Notes: generated by a model not told the origin, from the sequence alone. A stretch of 64,000 nt of DNA from Agromyces soli (GCF_022811605.1 NZ_CP094533.1:3100001-3164000); one strand, 5' to 3'. Counted from the stretch's first letter, positions 30,437 to 41,100 are shown. Program-made: numbers and translations.

Positions 30437-31065
30437 TCCGCCTCATGCTCGCCGACGACCATCCCGTCGTCCGCGCCGGCATCCGGGCGATGCTCGAGGC
30501 CGACCCGGAGCTCGTCGTCGTGGCGGAGGCGGGAACCGCGGCGGAGGCGATCCGCCTCGCCGGCGAGAGCGGCGACGGGGGCATCGACCTCGTGCTGATG
30601 GACCTGCAGTTCCCCGGCGAGCTGCAGGGCGCCGAGGCCACCCGGCGCATCCGCGCCCTCCCTCGCCCGCCGCGGGTGCTCGTGCTCACGAATTACGACA
30701 CCGACGCCGACATCCTCGGCGCGATCGAGGCGGGAGCCAGCGGCTACCTGCTGAAGGACGCCCCGCCCGAGGAACTCCTCGCGGCGGTGCGCCTCGCCGC
30801 GGCCGGCGAGACCGCCCTCGCCCCGGCGGTCTCCTCTCGACTCGCCGCCGCGGACGGCGCCGAGCAGCGGCTCACCGCCCGCGAAGCGGAGGTGCTCACG
30901 CTCGTCGCCGAGGGACGGTCGAACCGCGAGATCGGCCGCGCCCTCTTCCTCAGCGAGGCCACGGTGAAGAGCCACCTCGTGCACATCTTCACGAAGCTCG
31001 ACGTCGGTTCGCGCACGGCCGCGGTGGCGCGGGCTCGCGAGCTCGGCGCGATCCGCGCGGGCTGA
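30433..31065 (+). CDS. NarL/LuxR-type response regulator (second system)
   Basis: A 210-residue regulator. The receiver has DD at 8-9, phospho-acceptor Asp57 in LVLMDLQFP, and Lys in YLLKDA. The LuxR helix-turn-helix (about 148-205) has LTAREAEVLTLVAEGRSNREIG and SEATVKSHLVHIFTKL. The start GTG overlaps the kinase stop. A hydrolase gene begins 2 bases after its stop and is likely cotranscribed. Confidence 0.94.
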   Translation: MIRLMLADDHPVVRAGIRAMLEADPELVVVAEAGTAAEAIRLAGESGDGGIDLVLMDLQFPGELQGAEATRRIRALPRPPRVLVLTNYDTDADILGAIEAGASGYLLKDAPPEELLAAVRLAAAGETALAPAVSSRLAAADGAEQRLTAREAEVLTLVAEGRSNREIGRALFLSEATVKSHLVHIFTKLDVGSRTAAVARARELGAIRAG

Positions 31066-31067
31066 CC

Positions 31068-31901
31068 GTGGTCCGCGCGCGCGTCGTGCTCGTCCACGGC
31101 ATCCGCACCTCCGCCACGATGTGGCGCGCGCAGCTCGAGGCGCTCGCGCGCTACGACGTCGAGGCCGTGGCGATCGACCTGCCCGGGCACGGGCGCCGGA
31201 TCGGCGAACCGTTCACCCTGCACGGCGCAGTGGCTGCGATCGCGGACGCGCTCCGGGCCGAGGAGCACGCGGATGGCCCGCACGGCTCGGCTGGCTCGGC
31301 TGGCTCGGCTGGCTCGGCTGGCTCGGCGCAGCCGGAGCCCGTGCCGCGCCTGCTCGTCGGGCTGAGCCTTGGCGGCTACCTCGCGATCGAAACCGCGGCA
31401 AGGCATCCGGACCTGCTCGACGGCCTCGTCGCCGCCTCGTGCGGCACCCGCCCCCGCGGCGTCGGCCTCCACGGCTACCTCGCCCTCGCGGACGCGATCG
31501 GCCGACTGCCGGACCGCGGACGCTCGCTCAACGACGGCTTCATCCGCCTCATGCTCTCCCCCACCGCAGCGCACGACGTCGTCGCCGGCGGCGTGGCCCT
31601 CGACGTCATGCGGCCGACGCTCCGCGCCGTCGGCACGATCGACCTCGAGGCGGCGCTCGGCGCGGTGCGCTGCCCGGTCTGGCTCGTGAACGGGCAGCTC
31701 GATCACTTCCGGCTCGAGGAGCGCCGGCTCGCCCGTGCGATGCACGACGGCCGGCTCGTCGTCGTGCCCGGCGCCACCCACCTCGTGAGCCTGAGCCGCC
31801 CGGAGGCGTTCACCGCCGTGGTGCTCGATGCGGTGGCCGAGCTCCAACGCCGCGCGGCGGCCCGCGGCCGCGCCGGGCGGGCCCCCGCATCGACCGGGTG
31901 A
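31068..31901 (+). CDS. Alpha/beta hydrolase with a Gly-Ser-Ala repeat insert
   Basis: A 277-residue soluble hydrolase. The oxyanion region is [12 protein letters not shown], the nucleophile elbow GLSLGG has Ser100, and the late NGQLDHFRL (Asp) and [11 protein letters not shown] (His) complete a plausible catalytic triad. Residues 73-87 are five GSA units encoded by a 9-bp tandem repeat, in the loop before the nucleophile strand; copy number may vary without disturbing the frame. The substrate is unknown. It sits 2 bases after a response-regulator gene. Confidence 0.85.
   Translation: MVRARVVLVHGIRTSATMWRAQLEALARYDVEAVAIDLPGHGRRIGEPFTLHGAVAAIADALRAEEHADGPHGSAGSAGSAGSAGSAQPEPVPRLLVGLSLGGYLAIETAARHPDLLDGLVAASCGTRPRGVGLHGYLALADAIGRLPDRGRSLNDGFIRLMLSPTAAHDVVAGGVALDVMRPTLRAVGTIDLEAALGAVRCPVWLVNGQLDHFRLEERRLARAMHDGRLVVVPGATHLVSLSRPEAFTAVVLDAVAELQRRAAARGRAGRAPASTG
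31284..31327 (+). repeat. 9-bp in-frame minisatellite
   Basis: GGCTCGGCT is repeated four times perfectly (31284-31319), followed by a fifth partial unit to 31327. It encodes Gly-Ser-Ala repeats in the alpha/beta hydrolase. Confidence 0.95.
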
Positions 31902-31916
31902 GACGCACCGCTCGCT

Positions 31917-31946
31917 TTGGTGCCGTCCGCTGAGAACTGGTATCGT
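31917..31946 (+). promoter_or_regulatory. Probable rpsT promoter
   Basis: TTGGTG (31917-31922), an 18-base spacer and TATCGT (31941-31946), the latter preceded by TGG like an extended -10. The site lies about 100 bases before the rpsT start. Confidence 0.5.
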
Positions 31947-32049
31947 TGCCTGTTGGCTTGCGTGTGGGTCCCACCCCGCACGAAACGTCGCGGCGGCCCC
32001 TCTACCGCTCGCGGCACATCCCGTACCGCACGACAACGAAAGAATCCAC

Positions 32050-32310
32050 GTGGCAAACATCAAGTCGCAGATCAAGCGCATCCGCACCAACCGCAAGGCC
32101 GAGGAGCGCAACAAGGCCGTCAAGAGCGAGCTCAAGACCGTCGTCCGCGCCGCGCGCGAGGCGATCGCCGGTGGCGACAAGGACAAGGCGACCGCCGCCG
32201 TTCGCGTTGCGAACCGCAAGCTCGACAAGGCTGTCTCGAAGGGCGTCATCCACAAGAACCAGGCCGCGAACCGCAAGTCGGCGATCGCGAAGCAGGCCGC
32301 CGCGCTCTGA
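32050..32310 (+). CDS. rpsT: 30S ribosomal protein S20
   Basis: An 86-residue, Lys/Arg/Ala-rich helical protein that binds 16S rRNA. The N-terminus [25 protein letters not shown] and C-terminus [13 protein letters not shown] are characteristic and full length. The start is GTG at 32050. It is a monocistronic gene with its own promoter and a strong terminator. The leader of about 100 bases could hold autoregulatory structure; none was identified with confidence. Confidence 0.97.
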   Translation: MANIKSQIKRIRTNRKAEERNKAVKSELKTVVRAAREAIAGGDKDKATAAVRVANRKLDKAVSKGVIHKNQAANRKSAIAKQAAAL

Positions 32311-32327
32311 GGCGCAGCAGCATCCAC

Positions 32328-32353
32328 GAAGGCCCCGCTCCGGCGGGGCCTTC
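32328..32353 (+). terminator. rpsT terminator
   Basis: An 11-bp perfect stem, GAAGGCCCCGC with its complement, and loop TCCG begin 18 bases after the rpsT stop. The arm ends in TTC and GTCGTTC follows. Confidence 0.85.
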
Positions 32354-32418
32354 GTCGTTCCCGCGCGGCTGCTGCTTCGCCCCGGCACCGGCACCGGTGC
32401 GGTAGCGGCTGGCGAGTC

Positions 32419-32475
32419 GCACGACGAAACGCTCGCTGCGCCACTCCTGATGGCGCGTCGGGCGTTTCGTCGTGC
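32419..32475. repeat. Nested long inverted repeat
   Basis: The outer arms GCACGACGAAACGC (32419-32432) and its exact complement (32462-32475) enclose an inner perfect dyad GCGCCA/TGGCGC (32438-32443, 32451-32456). It could form a two-tier cruciform or hairpin. It lies between convergent genes and may act as a second terminator or belong to a dispersed palindrome family. Confidence 0.85.
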
Positions 32476-32628
32476 AGCTCGCGGATGCCGACGCAGGCGG
32501 CGGCCGCGCGAGGCTGGGGCGCGGACGGGACGGGTGGAGCTCGGCGCGGGGGGAACGGGGTCAGGCGCGGCGGCGTGGGGCCCGGGCGCGGGTGGGCCGC
32601 GTGAGGCTCGGGCGCGGATGGACCGAGG

Positions 32629-33657
32629 TCAGTCGCGGCCGCGGGAGGCGATGACGCCGATCAGACGTTCGAGGGCGAAGACGGGGTCGCGCTCGGCGCC
32701 CTTCACGGCGGCGTCGGTCGCCGCGAGCGCTTCGATGGTGCGCGCGAGGCCGGCATCGTCCCACCCGGCGAGGTCGCGGCGGGCGCGGTCGACCTGCCAC
32801 GGGGCCATCCCGAGCGACGACGCGAGCTGCGCTCCCCCGCCGCGCGCCCCGGACACCTTCGCCATCGTGCGCACCTTCATCGCGAACGCCGCGACGATCG
32901 GCACCGGGTCGGCGCCGCTGTCGAGTGCGTGCCGGAGGGCGATGAGCGCTTCGCCATGCCGTCCGGCGATCGCGGCGTCGGCGACGGTGAACGCCGTGGT
33001 CTCGACCCGGCCCCCGTAGTACTTGGCGACGAGCTTCTCGTCGATGTCGCCCGGGGCGTCGGCCATGAGCTGCCGGCATGCGGCCGAGAGCTCGGCGAGG
33101 TCGTCGCTGAACGCGCCGACGAGGGCGCGCAGCGCGCCGGGGCTCACCTTCCGTCCGGCGCTGCGGAACTCGGTCGCGGCGAAGTCCTGTTTCTCGGAAT
33201 CCTTCTTGAGCTCGGCGCAGACGATCTCGATGCCGCCGCCCGAGCCGGCCCGGATCGCGTCGAGCAGCTTCCTGCCACGCTGACCGTTGCGGTGCCGGAG
33301 CACGAGCGTGGTCGACTCGGCCGTCTGCTCGAGATAGTCGAGCGCGTCGAGCAGGAAGTCGTCGCTCGCCTTCTCGACGCCGGAGACGCGGATGAGTCGC
33401 GGTTCGCCGAAGAGGGAGGGGCTCGCGAGCGTCAGCAGCTCGCCTCGGCGGTAGGCGTCGGCTTCGAGGTCGCTCACCTCGAGCGCGGGATCCTCGGTGC
33501 GGAGGAAGTCGCGGAGCATGCCGATCGCCCGCTCGGCGAGCACGTCTTCGGGACCGGCGACGAGCACCACCGGCGCCGGACGGACCGCGTTCCACGCGAG
33601 CTGCGGGATGGCCGCCTTCGCCTTCGGTGCGGCGCGTGCCGCGGTGCGTGCCGCCAC
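32629..33657 (-). CDS. holA: DNA polymerase III subunit delta
   Basis: A 342-residue clamp-loader subunit that opens the beta clamp. The sequence has the family layout: AAA+-like N-terminal module (VLVAGPEDVLAERAI, LFGEPRLIRV), central LRHRNGQRGRKLLDAI, and the C-terminal collar region with FAMKVRTMAKV. GTG at 33657 was chosen because AGGAGG lies 6 bases upstream. The comEC frame enters this gene out of frame without a stop. comEA-comEC-holA order is conserved. Confidence 0.94.
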   Translation of the reverse strand: MAARTAARAAPKAKAAIPQLAWNAVRPAPVVLVAGPEDVLAERAIGMLRDFLRTEDPALEVSDLEADAYRRGELLTLASPSLFGEPRLIRVSGVEKASDDFLLDALDYLEQTAESTTLVLRHRNGQRGRKLLDAIRAGSGGGIEIVCAELKKDSEKQDFAATEFRSAGRKVSPGALRALVGAFSDDLAELSAACRQLMADAPGDIDEKLVAKYYGGRVETTAFTVADAAIAGRHGEALIALRHALDSGADPVPIVAAFAMKVRTMAKVSGARGGGAQLASSLGMAPWQVDRARRDLAGWDDAGLARTIEALAATDAAVKGAERDPVFALERLIGVIASRGRD

Positions 33658-33729
33658 TGTCTCCTCCTGCCCGGCGGAATGCGCCGGCTCGACCTCCAAG
33701 TCTACGGCGGAGTCTACGGGCGGCCGCTG

Positions 33730-36163
33730 TCATCGCGGGCTGCTCGACGGCCGACGGCCCCCCGGGCCCGGGTGGCGGCTCCGCCGCGCCGCGCTCGCTC
33801 CACAGCCGCAGCCCCTCGCCGTCGTCGCCGACGAACACGGTGCCCATCCGATCGGTGCGCATCGCGTGCACGCGGTGGCGTTCGAGCAGTTCGAGCAGCG
33901 CGGCCGTCGGATGCCCGTAGCCGTTGTCGGCGCCGACGCCGATCAGACCCAGCACGGCTCCCAGGCGCGCGTAGAGCGCCTCGTGCTGGTCGGCCGAGCC
34001 GTGGTGGGCCACCTTCACGAGGTCGAACTCACCGGTCCGGGCGGCGTCCAGCCGCTTCAGGAGCCCGATCTGCGCCGTCTCGCCGAGGTCGCCCAGCAGG
34101 AGCACGCTCGCCTGCGGTCCGTCGACGGCGAGCACGACGCTCGCGTCGTTGCCCGGTCGCGCCCCGGCATCGGGCCACAGCACCCGCCAGCGCAGTCCGC
34201 CGAGCTCGCCGTTCCTGCCGACCTCGGCCTCGACCGCGGGGACACCGCGCTCGACGAGCGGGGCGAGCGCCCGGCGCGAACGAGTCCCGTCGGGCGGGCC
34301 GTGCAGCACGGCGTCGACCCGATCGGCCACGGCCGGCACTCCGCCGACGTGATCCAGATCCCAGTGCGTGAGCACCAGCACTCCGATGCGATCGACCCCG
34401 GCGAGCTCGAGGCAGCGCCCGAGCGCCGCCGGTTCCGGGCCGGTGTCGACCAGCATGGTGCGTCCGCCGGCCCTGAGCAGCACGGCATCGCCCTGTCCCA
34501 CGTCGCAGGCCACAACGAACCAGTCGGCGGGACGCAGCATCCCGGGCAGCACCCGAGTGCCGAGAGCCCCTCCGACGGTGCCGGCGGCCACGAGGAGCAC
34601 CAGGGCCAGCGAGAGCGCCGCCAGCGGGCGCCGCTGGTGGCGGCCGAGCACGAGGCGCAATGCGGCCGCGGTGGTGACGAGCAGCAGTGCAGCGCCCGGC
34701 GCTCCAGGCGGCCAGGGCAACTGGGCGAGCGGCATGTTCGAGGCGGCGTGCGCGAGTGCAGCGATCCAGCTGGCGGGGAGCCAGGCGAGCTGCGCGAGAG
34801 CGAAACCGACCGAGGGCACGATCGGGAGGACGAGACAGGCGAGCAGGCCCAGGACGGTGCCGAGCGGTGCCGCCGGCGCGGCCAGCAGGTTCGCCGCGAC
34901 CCCCGAGAGCGGGATCGTCGGTTCGAGGAGCACGAGGATCGGCTGGCAGGCGAGTTGCGCTGCGATCGGAACCCCCAGCACGACCGCGAGCGGCGCCGGC
35001 ATCACGCGGGCGAGGCGCGCGGCGAGCGGCGGGGCGAGCAGGATCAGGCCACCGGTCGCCGCCACCGAGAGCGCGAAGCCGTAGTCGCCCGCATACCAGG
35101 GGTCGGCCACGAGGAGCACGATCACCGCCGTCGCGAGCGCGGGCGCGCCACCGCCCCGCCGTCCGCGGGCGAGCGCCACGAGCAGCACGATCGCCATGGC
35201 CGCAGCGCGGACGACGCTCGCCTGCGGCGTCACGAGCACCACGAAGCCGAGCAGCGCGCCGATCGCAACCGCCACCCGAGCCCAGCGCGGCGCGCGGCAT
35301 CGAGCCGCGATCCAGAACGCGGCGGCCGTGATGATCGCGCAGTTCGCCCCGGACACCGCGGTGAGGTGGGTGAGCGAACTCGCCTTCATCGCGGCGTCGA
35401 GCTCCTCGCCGACGGCGCGCTCGTCGCCGACTGCCAGCCCGGGCACGAGCGCGCCGCCATCGCCGCCGAGTTCGGTGGCGGCATCCACGAGTCCGGCGCG
35501 CAGCGGGAGCGCCCATGCGGCCCACCAGGGGGGCGGCGCGATGCGGTCCACCGCGCCGCCGCGCAGCCGGAGCGCTGCACGCTCGGAGGGCGGCTGCGGC
35601 GCAGCCCGAGCGTCGAAGGCGAGCCGCGAGCCGAGCCCGATCCTGCCGGGGTCGGCTTCGAACTCCGCGACCACCGGCACCGGGCGCACCGCTTCGCCCT
35701 CGACCTCGAGCAGTCGCGCCGGCACCCGCAGCCGCTGGGACGCCGGCGCGCCCGGATCGGACTCGGATTCGGCGTCGAACCCCGTCGCCGCCGAGGCGAA
35801 CGAGGCGTCGCGCGGAGTGCCGACGAGTTCGACGACCACGGCCGCCGAGGCCCGTCGCTCCCCCGCGAACGGTCCGCGGTCGCGGTCCGCCAGCGCGACG
35901 CCAGCACTCGTCGCGACGACCGCGCCGGCCGCGGCGGCGACGAGCGCCAGCGTTGCCGCAGGCCGCCGCCGGCGCAGCACGGCGAGCAGGGCGCCGCACG
36001 CCGTCGCCCAGCACACCACCGGGGCGACCCAGGTTCCGATCCCGAGCTCTGGCAGCCGCACCGCCACCCAGGCGACGGCCCAGGCCACGAGCGCCGGCAG
36101 GACGAGCCGCAGATCGCGCACCGGAGCGGCCGTGCCGAGCGGCGGTGCGGGCGGGCTGCTCAC
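33730..36163 (-). CDS. comEC: ComEC/Rec2-type DNA uptake channel, 3' end uncertain
   Basis: About 810 residues of recognisable ComEC: N-terminal membrane helices, a DUF4131-like region, the Competence membrane domain (about residues 240-520, including HLTAVSGANCAI), and a C-terminal metallo-beta-lactamase-like domain with DVGQGDAVLL near 553, THWDLDHVGG near 598 and VAHHGS. It is the inner-membrane channel of DNA uptake, though many actinobacteria with it are not known to be competent. GTG at 36163 overlaps the comEA stop. The frame does not stop where the family ends: it runs through holA to 32561. The coordinate 33730 assumes a one-base shift at the six-C run 33758-33763, after which TGA (33730-33732) follows; this is an inference. 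Confidence 0.75.
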
Positions 36164-36876
36164 AGGGCGACCCGGTCGACGAGCCCGGCGAACACGGCGT
36201 CGCCGATGCCCGCGACCTCGAGCAGCTGCTCGACGCTCGTGAAACCGCCGTTCGCCGCTCGCCAGTCGAGGATCCGTTGCGCGAGCGCCGGCCCGATGCG
36301 CGGCAGCGTGTCGAGCTCGGCGAGGCCCGCCGTGTTCAGCTGCACCACGCCGGCGGCGCCGGCAGCCCCCGGCTCGCCGCCTGCTCCGCTCGCACCGCCG
36401 ACCGCCCCGGGCTGCGGCGGCGGCACCTCGCCCGGTCGCGGGACGAGGAGCTGCTCGCCGTCGGTGACCGGGCGGGCGAGGTTCACCCCGCCGGCGTCGG
36501 CCTCGGCCGTGAGGCCGCCCGCGGCGGCGATGGCGTCGACGACGCGCGCCCCGGGTTCGAGCTCGACGAGGCCGGGCCGGGCGACGGCGCCGAGGACGTG
36601 CACGAGCAGCACCGGTGAGGCCGGCGCCCCGGTCAGCGCAGCCCCGGGCGCCGCCTCGTCGCCCATCGCCGTCTCGTCGCCGAACTCGAGCGAACCGGCA
36701 TCCCCACCGCCCGAACCGGAGAACGAGAGCAGCGCGGCCACCGCGAGCGCCACGAGGAACACGACGACCGCCGCGCCGACGGCGATGCGGGTGCGCGCAC
36801 CCGCTCGGCGAGCCGACGGCGCGAGGAGCGCCAGCGCGTCGTCATCGGGCTCGGCGCCGCTCGGGAGTCCAGGCAT
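36160..36876 (-). CDS. comEA: ComEA-type helix-hairpin-helix DNA-binding protein
   Basis: A 238-residue membrane-anchored DNA receptor. A single membrane helix lies near residues 32-52, followed by a Gly/Asp-rich linker, a SLBB-type domain (VHVLGAVARPGLVELEPGARVVDAIAAAGG), a low-complexity Gly/Ala/Pro linker, and a C-terminal helix-hairpin-helix (LNTAGLAELDTLPRIGPALAQRIL). It captures double-stranded DNA for ComEC. It overlaps comEC by four bases. Confidence 0.93.
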   Translation of the reverse strand: MPGLPSGAEPDDDALALLAPSARRAGARTRIAVGAAVVVFLVALAVAALLSFSGSGGGDAGSLEFGDETAMGDEAAPGAALTGAPASPVLLVHVLGAVARPGLVELEPGARVVDAIAAAGGLTAEADAGGVNLARPVTDGEQLLVPRPGEVPPPQPGAVGGASGAGGEPGAAGAAGVVQLNTAGLAELDTLPRIGPALAQRILDWRAANGGFTSVEQLLEVAGIGDAVFAGLVDRVAL

Positions 36877-36976
36877 GCCACGACGCTACGGTCGACCGAA
36901 CCGCGTGGGACGCACTGAGGCGGACCCGGTGAGCGCCGCGAGATCCGCCCCGCATGTGGAGGAGGGCCGGAGTGCC

Positions 36977-39553
36977 CTACCCCCGCGTCGCGATGTTGAC
37001 GAGCTTCGGCGCGCGCACGATGACGTTCACGATCTCACGCTCGCCGATCGCCCGGGCGACCGCGGCCGAGTCGCGCGCGAGGCGCTCGAGCTCCTCGCCG
37101 GACACCTTCGGCGAGACCTCGAGCCGGTCGCGCACCTTGCCGTCGACCTGGACGATCGCGGTGACCTGGTCCTCGACGAGCAGCGCCGGGTCGGCCTTGC
37201 GCCACGGCACGAGCGCCACGGAGGGCTCGTAGCCGAGCCGCTGCCACATGTCCTCCGCAGTGAACGGCGCGAACAGGTCGAGGACCATCGCCGTCACCTC
37301 GGCCGCCTCACGGACGGCCGCGTCGGCCGGGCCGGGGCCCTGGTCGATCGCCTTGCGGGTCAGGTTCACGAGCTCCATCAGGCGCGCGACGATGACGTTG
37401 AACTTGTACGACTCGGCCAGCCCCGGGGCATCCGCCAGCAGACGGTGCGAGGCGCGCCGGAGCGCGCGATCGCCCGTCGACCAATCGACCTCGGGGGCGC
37501 TCGTCACGTCGTGCGCGATGCGCCAGGCACGGGCGAGGAACTTCGCGGAGCCGACCGGCGACACGTCGGCCCAGTCGATGTCGTCCTCCGGCGGCCCGGC
37601 GAACGCGAGCGTCACGCGGAGGGCGTCGGTGCCGTGCGCGGCGAGCTCGGAGGCGAACTCGACGAGGTTGCCCTTGGACTTCGACATCTTCGAGCCGTCC
37701 ATGAGCACCATGCCCTGGTTCAGCAGGGAGGTGAACGGCTCGGTGAACCGCAGGTAGCCGAGGTCGAACAGCACCTTCGTGATGAAGCGCGAGTACAGCA
37801 GGTGCAGGATCGCGTGCTCGACGCCGCCGACGTACTGGTCGACGGGCGCCCACTTCTCGGCCTCGGCCGGGTCGAAGGCGCGCGTGTCGTCGTTCGCGTT
37901 CAGGTAGCGCAGGTAGTACCAGGAGCTGTCGACGAAGGTGTCCATCGTGTCGGAGTCGCGCTTGGCCGCGCCTCCGCAGTTCGGGCAGGTGACGTTCACC
38001 CAGGCCTCGGCCGCGCCCAGCGGGCTCGTGCCCTTCGGCTTCAGGTCGAGGCCCGCCGCGTCGGGCAGCCGCACGGGCAGCTCCGACTCGGGCACCGGCA
38101 CCTCGCCGCAGTCGGCGCAGTGGATGATCGGGATCGGCGTGCCCCAGAAGCGCTGGCGGGAGATCAGCCAGTCCCGCAGCCGGAAGTTCTTCGCGGCGCG
38201 GCCGGTGCCGCGCTCGTCGAGGATCTCGATGGCCCGGCGGATGGCGTTCGACTTCGACAGCCCGTCGAGGGGGCCGGAGTTGATCAGCCGACCCTCGCCC
38301 GTGAGCGCGACGCCGGTCGACGCCGGGTCGAGCGGGGGCAGGTCGTCGGGCTCGATCGCGTTGCCGTCGGCATCGGTCGGGATGACCGGGATGACGCCCG
38401 TGACCGGTGCGTTCGTGTCGACGACGACGCGCACCGGCAGCTCGAAGGCGCGGGCGAAGTCGAGGTCGCGCTGATCGTGCGCGGGCACGGCCATGATCGC
38501 GCCGTGACCGTAGTCGGCCAGCACGTAGTCGCTCGCCCAGATCGGCAGGCGCTCGCCGTTCAGCGGGTTCACCGCGTAGCGCTCGAGGAAGACGCCGGTC
38601 TTCGGCCGGTCGGTCGCGAGCCGGTCGATGTCGCTCTCGGCGCGCACGGAGTCGAGGTAGCCCTCGAAGTTGCGCTGCACCTCGGTGGAGGCGCCGGCCG
38701 CGAGCTCGGCGGCGAGCGGGGAGTCGACGGCGACGACCATGAAGGTCGCGCCGTACAGCGTGTCGGGGCGGGTCGTGAACACGGTCACGCGCTCGTCGCG
38801 GCCCTCGATCTCGAACTCGACGTCGGCGCCCGAGGAGCGGCCGATCCAGTTGCGCTGCATCGAGACGACCTTCGACGGCCACGTGCCCTCGAGCTGGTTG
38901 AGGTCGTCGAGCAGCCGGTCGGCGTAGTCGGTGACCCGGAAGTACCACTGCGTCAGGGCCTTCTTCGTCACCACCGCGCCGCAGCGCTCGCAGTGCCCGT
39001 CGACGACCTGCTCGTTCGCGAGCACGGTCTGGTCGTTCGGGCACCAGTTGACCTGGCCGGCCTTGCGATACGCGATGCCCTGTTCGTAGAGCTTCAGGAA
39101 CAGCCACTGGTTCCACTTGTAGTACTCGGGGTCGCTCGTGTGCAGCTCGCGCGACCAGTCGAAGCTCGGCGCGTACTGGCGGAACGAGCGCTTCTGCTGC
39201 GCGATGTTCGAGTAGGTCCACTCGCGGGGATCGGCGCCGCGCTTGATGGCGGCGTTCTCGGCCGGGAGGCCGAACGAGTCCCAGCCGATCGGGTGCAGCA
39301 CGTCGAAGCCCTGGTGGCGCCAGTAGCGGGCGGAGATGTCGCCGAAGCCGAACGCCTCGGCGTGCCCCATGTGCAGGTCGCCGGAGGGGTACGGGAACAT
39401 GTCGAGCACGTACTTGCGGGGGCGGGTGTCGCCCTCGCGGCCCGCGCGGAAAAGCTCGAGCTCCTCCCACACCGGAAGCCACTTCTCCTGGATGGCGGCG
39501 AAGTCGTAGGCGTCGGCGTCGGGGCGCGGCACGGATTCCTGCTCGTTGACCAC
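36977..39553 (-). CDS. leuS: Leucyl-tRNA synthetase
   Basis: An 858-residue class I synthetase. HMGH is at 61-64 after [13 protein letters not shown] is at 622-626; an editing (CP1) domain lies between them; cysteine pairs (CERCG, CADCG, CPNCGG) suggest zinc modules. It charges tRNA-Leu, the signal sensed by the leuA leader elsewhere in this window. GTG at 39553 gives the expected N-terminus. No T-box or leader is visible in the short upstream gap. Confidence 0.97.
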   Translation of the reverse strand: MVNEQESVPRPDADAYDFAAIQEKWLPVWEELELFRAGREGDTRPRKYVLDMFPYPSGDLHMGHAEAFGFGDISARYWRHQGFDVLHPIGWDSFGLPAENAAIKRGADPREWTYSNIAQQKRSFRQYAPSFDWSRELHTSDPEYYKWNQWLFLKLYEQGIAYRKAGQVNWCPNDQTVLANEQVVDGHCERCGAVVTKKALTQWYFRVTDYADRLLDDLNQLEGTWPSKVVSMQRNWIGRSSGADVEFEIEGRDERVTVFTTRPDTLYGATFMVVAVDSPLAAELAAGASTEVQRNFEGYLDSVRAESDIDRLATDRPKTGVFLERYAVNPLNGERLPIWASDYVLADYGHGAIMAVPAHDQRDLDFARAFELPVRVVVDTNAPVTGVIPVIPTDADGNAIEPDDLPPLDPASTGVALTGEGRLINSGPLDGLSKSNAIRRAIEILDERGTGRAAKNFRLRDWLISRQRFWGTPIPIIHCADCGEVPVPESELPVRLPDAAGLDLKPKGTSPLGAAEAWVNVTCPNCGGAAKRDSDTMDTFVDSSWYYLRYLNANDDTRAFDPAEAEKWAPVDQYVGGVEHAILHLLYSRFITKVLFDLGYLRFTEPFTSLLNQGMVLMDGSKMSKSKGNLVEFASELAAHGTDALRVTLAFAGPPEDDIDWADVSPVGSAKFLARAWRIAHDVTSAPEVDWSTGDRALRRASHRLLADAPGLAESYKFNVIVARLMELVNLTRKAIDQGPGPADAAVREAAEVTAMVLDLFAPFTAEDMWQRLGYEPSVALVPWRKADPALLVEDQVTAIVQVDGKVRDRLEVSPKVSGEELERLARDSAAVARAIGEREIVNVIVRAPKLVNIATRG

Positions 39554-39629
39554 GTGACTCTCAATCGTGCGTATCTGCGGGGGTGGGATCGCGGGCGCGA
39601 CGGAAGCGCGCTCGATGCGAGCTTCCAGC

Positions 39630-41012
39630 CTATTCGATCGCGGCGTCGGGGGCGGCGCCGAGGGCGTCGAGCAGCGCGCGGGCCTTCACCCGGGTCTCCT
39701 CCACCTCCTCCTCCGGCACGGAGAGCGCGGTGATGCCGCCGCCGGTCCCGATCGAAGCACCGGTCGGGGTCACGACGATCGAGCGGATCACCATCGCGAG
39801 GTCGGCGCCGCCATCGACCGAGACGGTGCCGAAGGCGCCCGCATAGATGCCGCGCTCCCCCGCTTCGAGCCCGTGCAGGATGCGCATGGCGCTCTCCTTC
39901 GGTGCGCCCGTCATCGAGCCGGCGGGGAACGCCGCGGCCATCGCGTCGACGGCGCCGAGCCCGGGCCGGAGCCGCGCGGAGACGGTGGAGACGAGCTGGT
40001 GCACCTGCGGGTACTCCTCGACCGTGTGCAAGCCGCTCACGCGCACGCTGCCGAGTTCGGCGACGCGCGAGAGGTCGTTGCGCATCAGGTCGACGATCAT
40101 GAGATTCTCGGCCCGTTCCTTCGCGCTCGCGAGCAGTTCGCCCCGGAGGGCGGCGTCGCGCTCCGGGTCGGGATGCCGCGGGCGCGTGCCCTTCATCGGC
40201 TTCGTCGAGACGAGCCCGCTGGGCTCGACGAGCAGGAACTGCTCGGGCGAGGCGCTGACCAGGGCGGTGTCGTCGAAGCGGAGCAGTCCGCCGTGGTGGC
40301 TCCGGCTCGTGCGGCGGAGCCGCCGGTACAGCTCGACGGGGTCGAAACGGCCGTCGACGTCGATCCGGTTGGTGAGGCAGAGCTGGTAGGCGTCGCCCCG
40401 GGCGATCGCCTCCTGACAGGCGAGGATGCGTCGGCGGTACGCCTCCGCCGAGTGCCGCCAGCGGGGCGCGGCGACGGCGGGCACGGCGGGCACGGGATCG
40501 AGGCCGGCCGCCGCCTCGGGCAGTGCGGCGATGGCGGCTGCGGTGCGCTCGAGCCAGGATGCCTGGGCTGCGGCGAAGGCGGGGTCCGCATCGTCCTCGA
40601 GCCACTCGAGACGCATCGTCCGGGCGGCGTGGTCGAAGACCACGGCGCGCTCGGCGAAGAAGAAGGCCGCCGCCGGTGTGCGCGTCGGCGCGGCGGGCAG
40701 GCCGAGCGCGCGAGCGCCGAACTCGTAGCCGAACCAGCCGATCCAGCCGAGCGGCGTCGCGCCCGCCGAGGCGTCGACGGAATCGCCGAGCTCGGTGCGG
40801 AGCGCTTCGAAGACGTCCGCCGGCGGAGTGTCGTCGCCCGCGACGAGGACCTTGGCGCCATCGCGCGGCACCGCGACGACGCTCGAGCCGGAGCTCGCGT
40901 CGATGCCGGAGTCGAGCCACGCGGACACCGGGGCGCCGCCGGCGAGCTCGAGGTGGACGAGCTCCGGGTCGCGCCACCCGGGCAGCGGTCGTCGACGGAG
41001 GCGTCGGGGCAT
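39630..41012 (-). CDS. pabB: Aminodeoxychorismate synthase component I
   Basis: A 460-residue chorismate-binding enzyme. The motif PMKGT at 272-276 carries the active-site Lys typical of PabB (anthranilate synthase has Ala there), which favours 4-amino-4-deoxychorismate for folate. [29 protein letters not shown]-type and [12 protein letters not shown] motifs are intact. No PabA or PabC gene is adjacent. Anthranilate synthase is the main alternative but less likely given the Lys. Confidence 0.88.
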   Translation of the reverse strand: MPRRLRRRPLPGWRDPELVHLELAGGAPVSAWLDSGIDASSGSSVVAVPRDGAKVLVAGDDTPPADVFEALRTELGDSVDASAGATPLGWIGWFGYEFGARALGLPAAPTRTPAAAFFFAERAVVFDHAARTMRLEWLEDDADPAFAAAQASWLERTAAAIAALPEAAAGLDPVPAVPAVAAPRWRHSAEAYRRRILACQEAIARGDAYQLCLTNRIDVDGRFDPVELYRRLRRTSRSHHGGLLRFDDTALVSASPEQFLLVEPSGLVSTKPMKGTRPRHPDPERDAALRGELLASAKERAENLMIVDLMRNDLSRVAELGSVRVSGLHTVEEYPQVHQLVSTVSARLRPGLGAVDAMAAAFPAGSMTGAPKESAMRILHGLEAGERGIYAGAFGTVSVDGGADLAMVIRSIVVTPTGASIGTGGGITALSVPEEEVEETRVKARALLDALGAAPDAAIE

Positions 41013-41100
41013 CCCCTCAGCCTACGGCGCGCGCGGCCCATGCCGCGCCGCGCCATCCCCCCGTGCCCGCGCCAGCCCCCGCCCCCCGCGCCCACGCGAG

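Larger units (their letters stand above)
32311..32628. other. 318-bp intergenic region between convergent rpsT and holA
   Basis: No gene is supported here. It holds the rpsT terminator (32328-32353), a nested inverted repeat (32419-32475), and a GC-rich remainder with an imperfect direct repeat of about 20 bp (near 32508-32527 and 32602-32621, built on GAGGCT-GGGCGCGGA). An open frame continuing from comEC crosses this region but has no coding character here. Confidence 0.7.

Noticed and set aside
33497-39733. A 2078-codon open frame on the plus strand opposite comEC, comEA and leuS
   Set aside because: It is antisense to well-supported genes, has Arg/Ala/Gly-rich composition without domains, and arises from the strong third-position GC bias of the sense genes.
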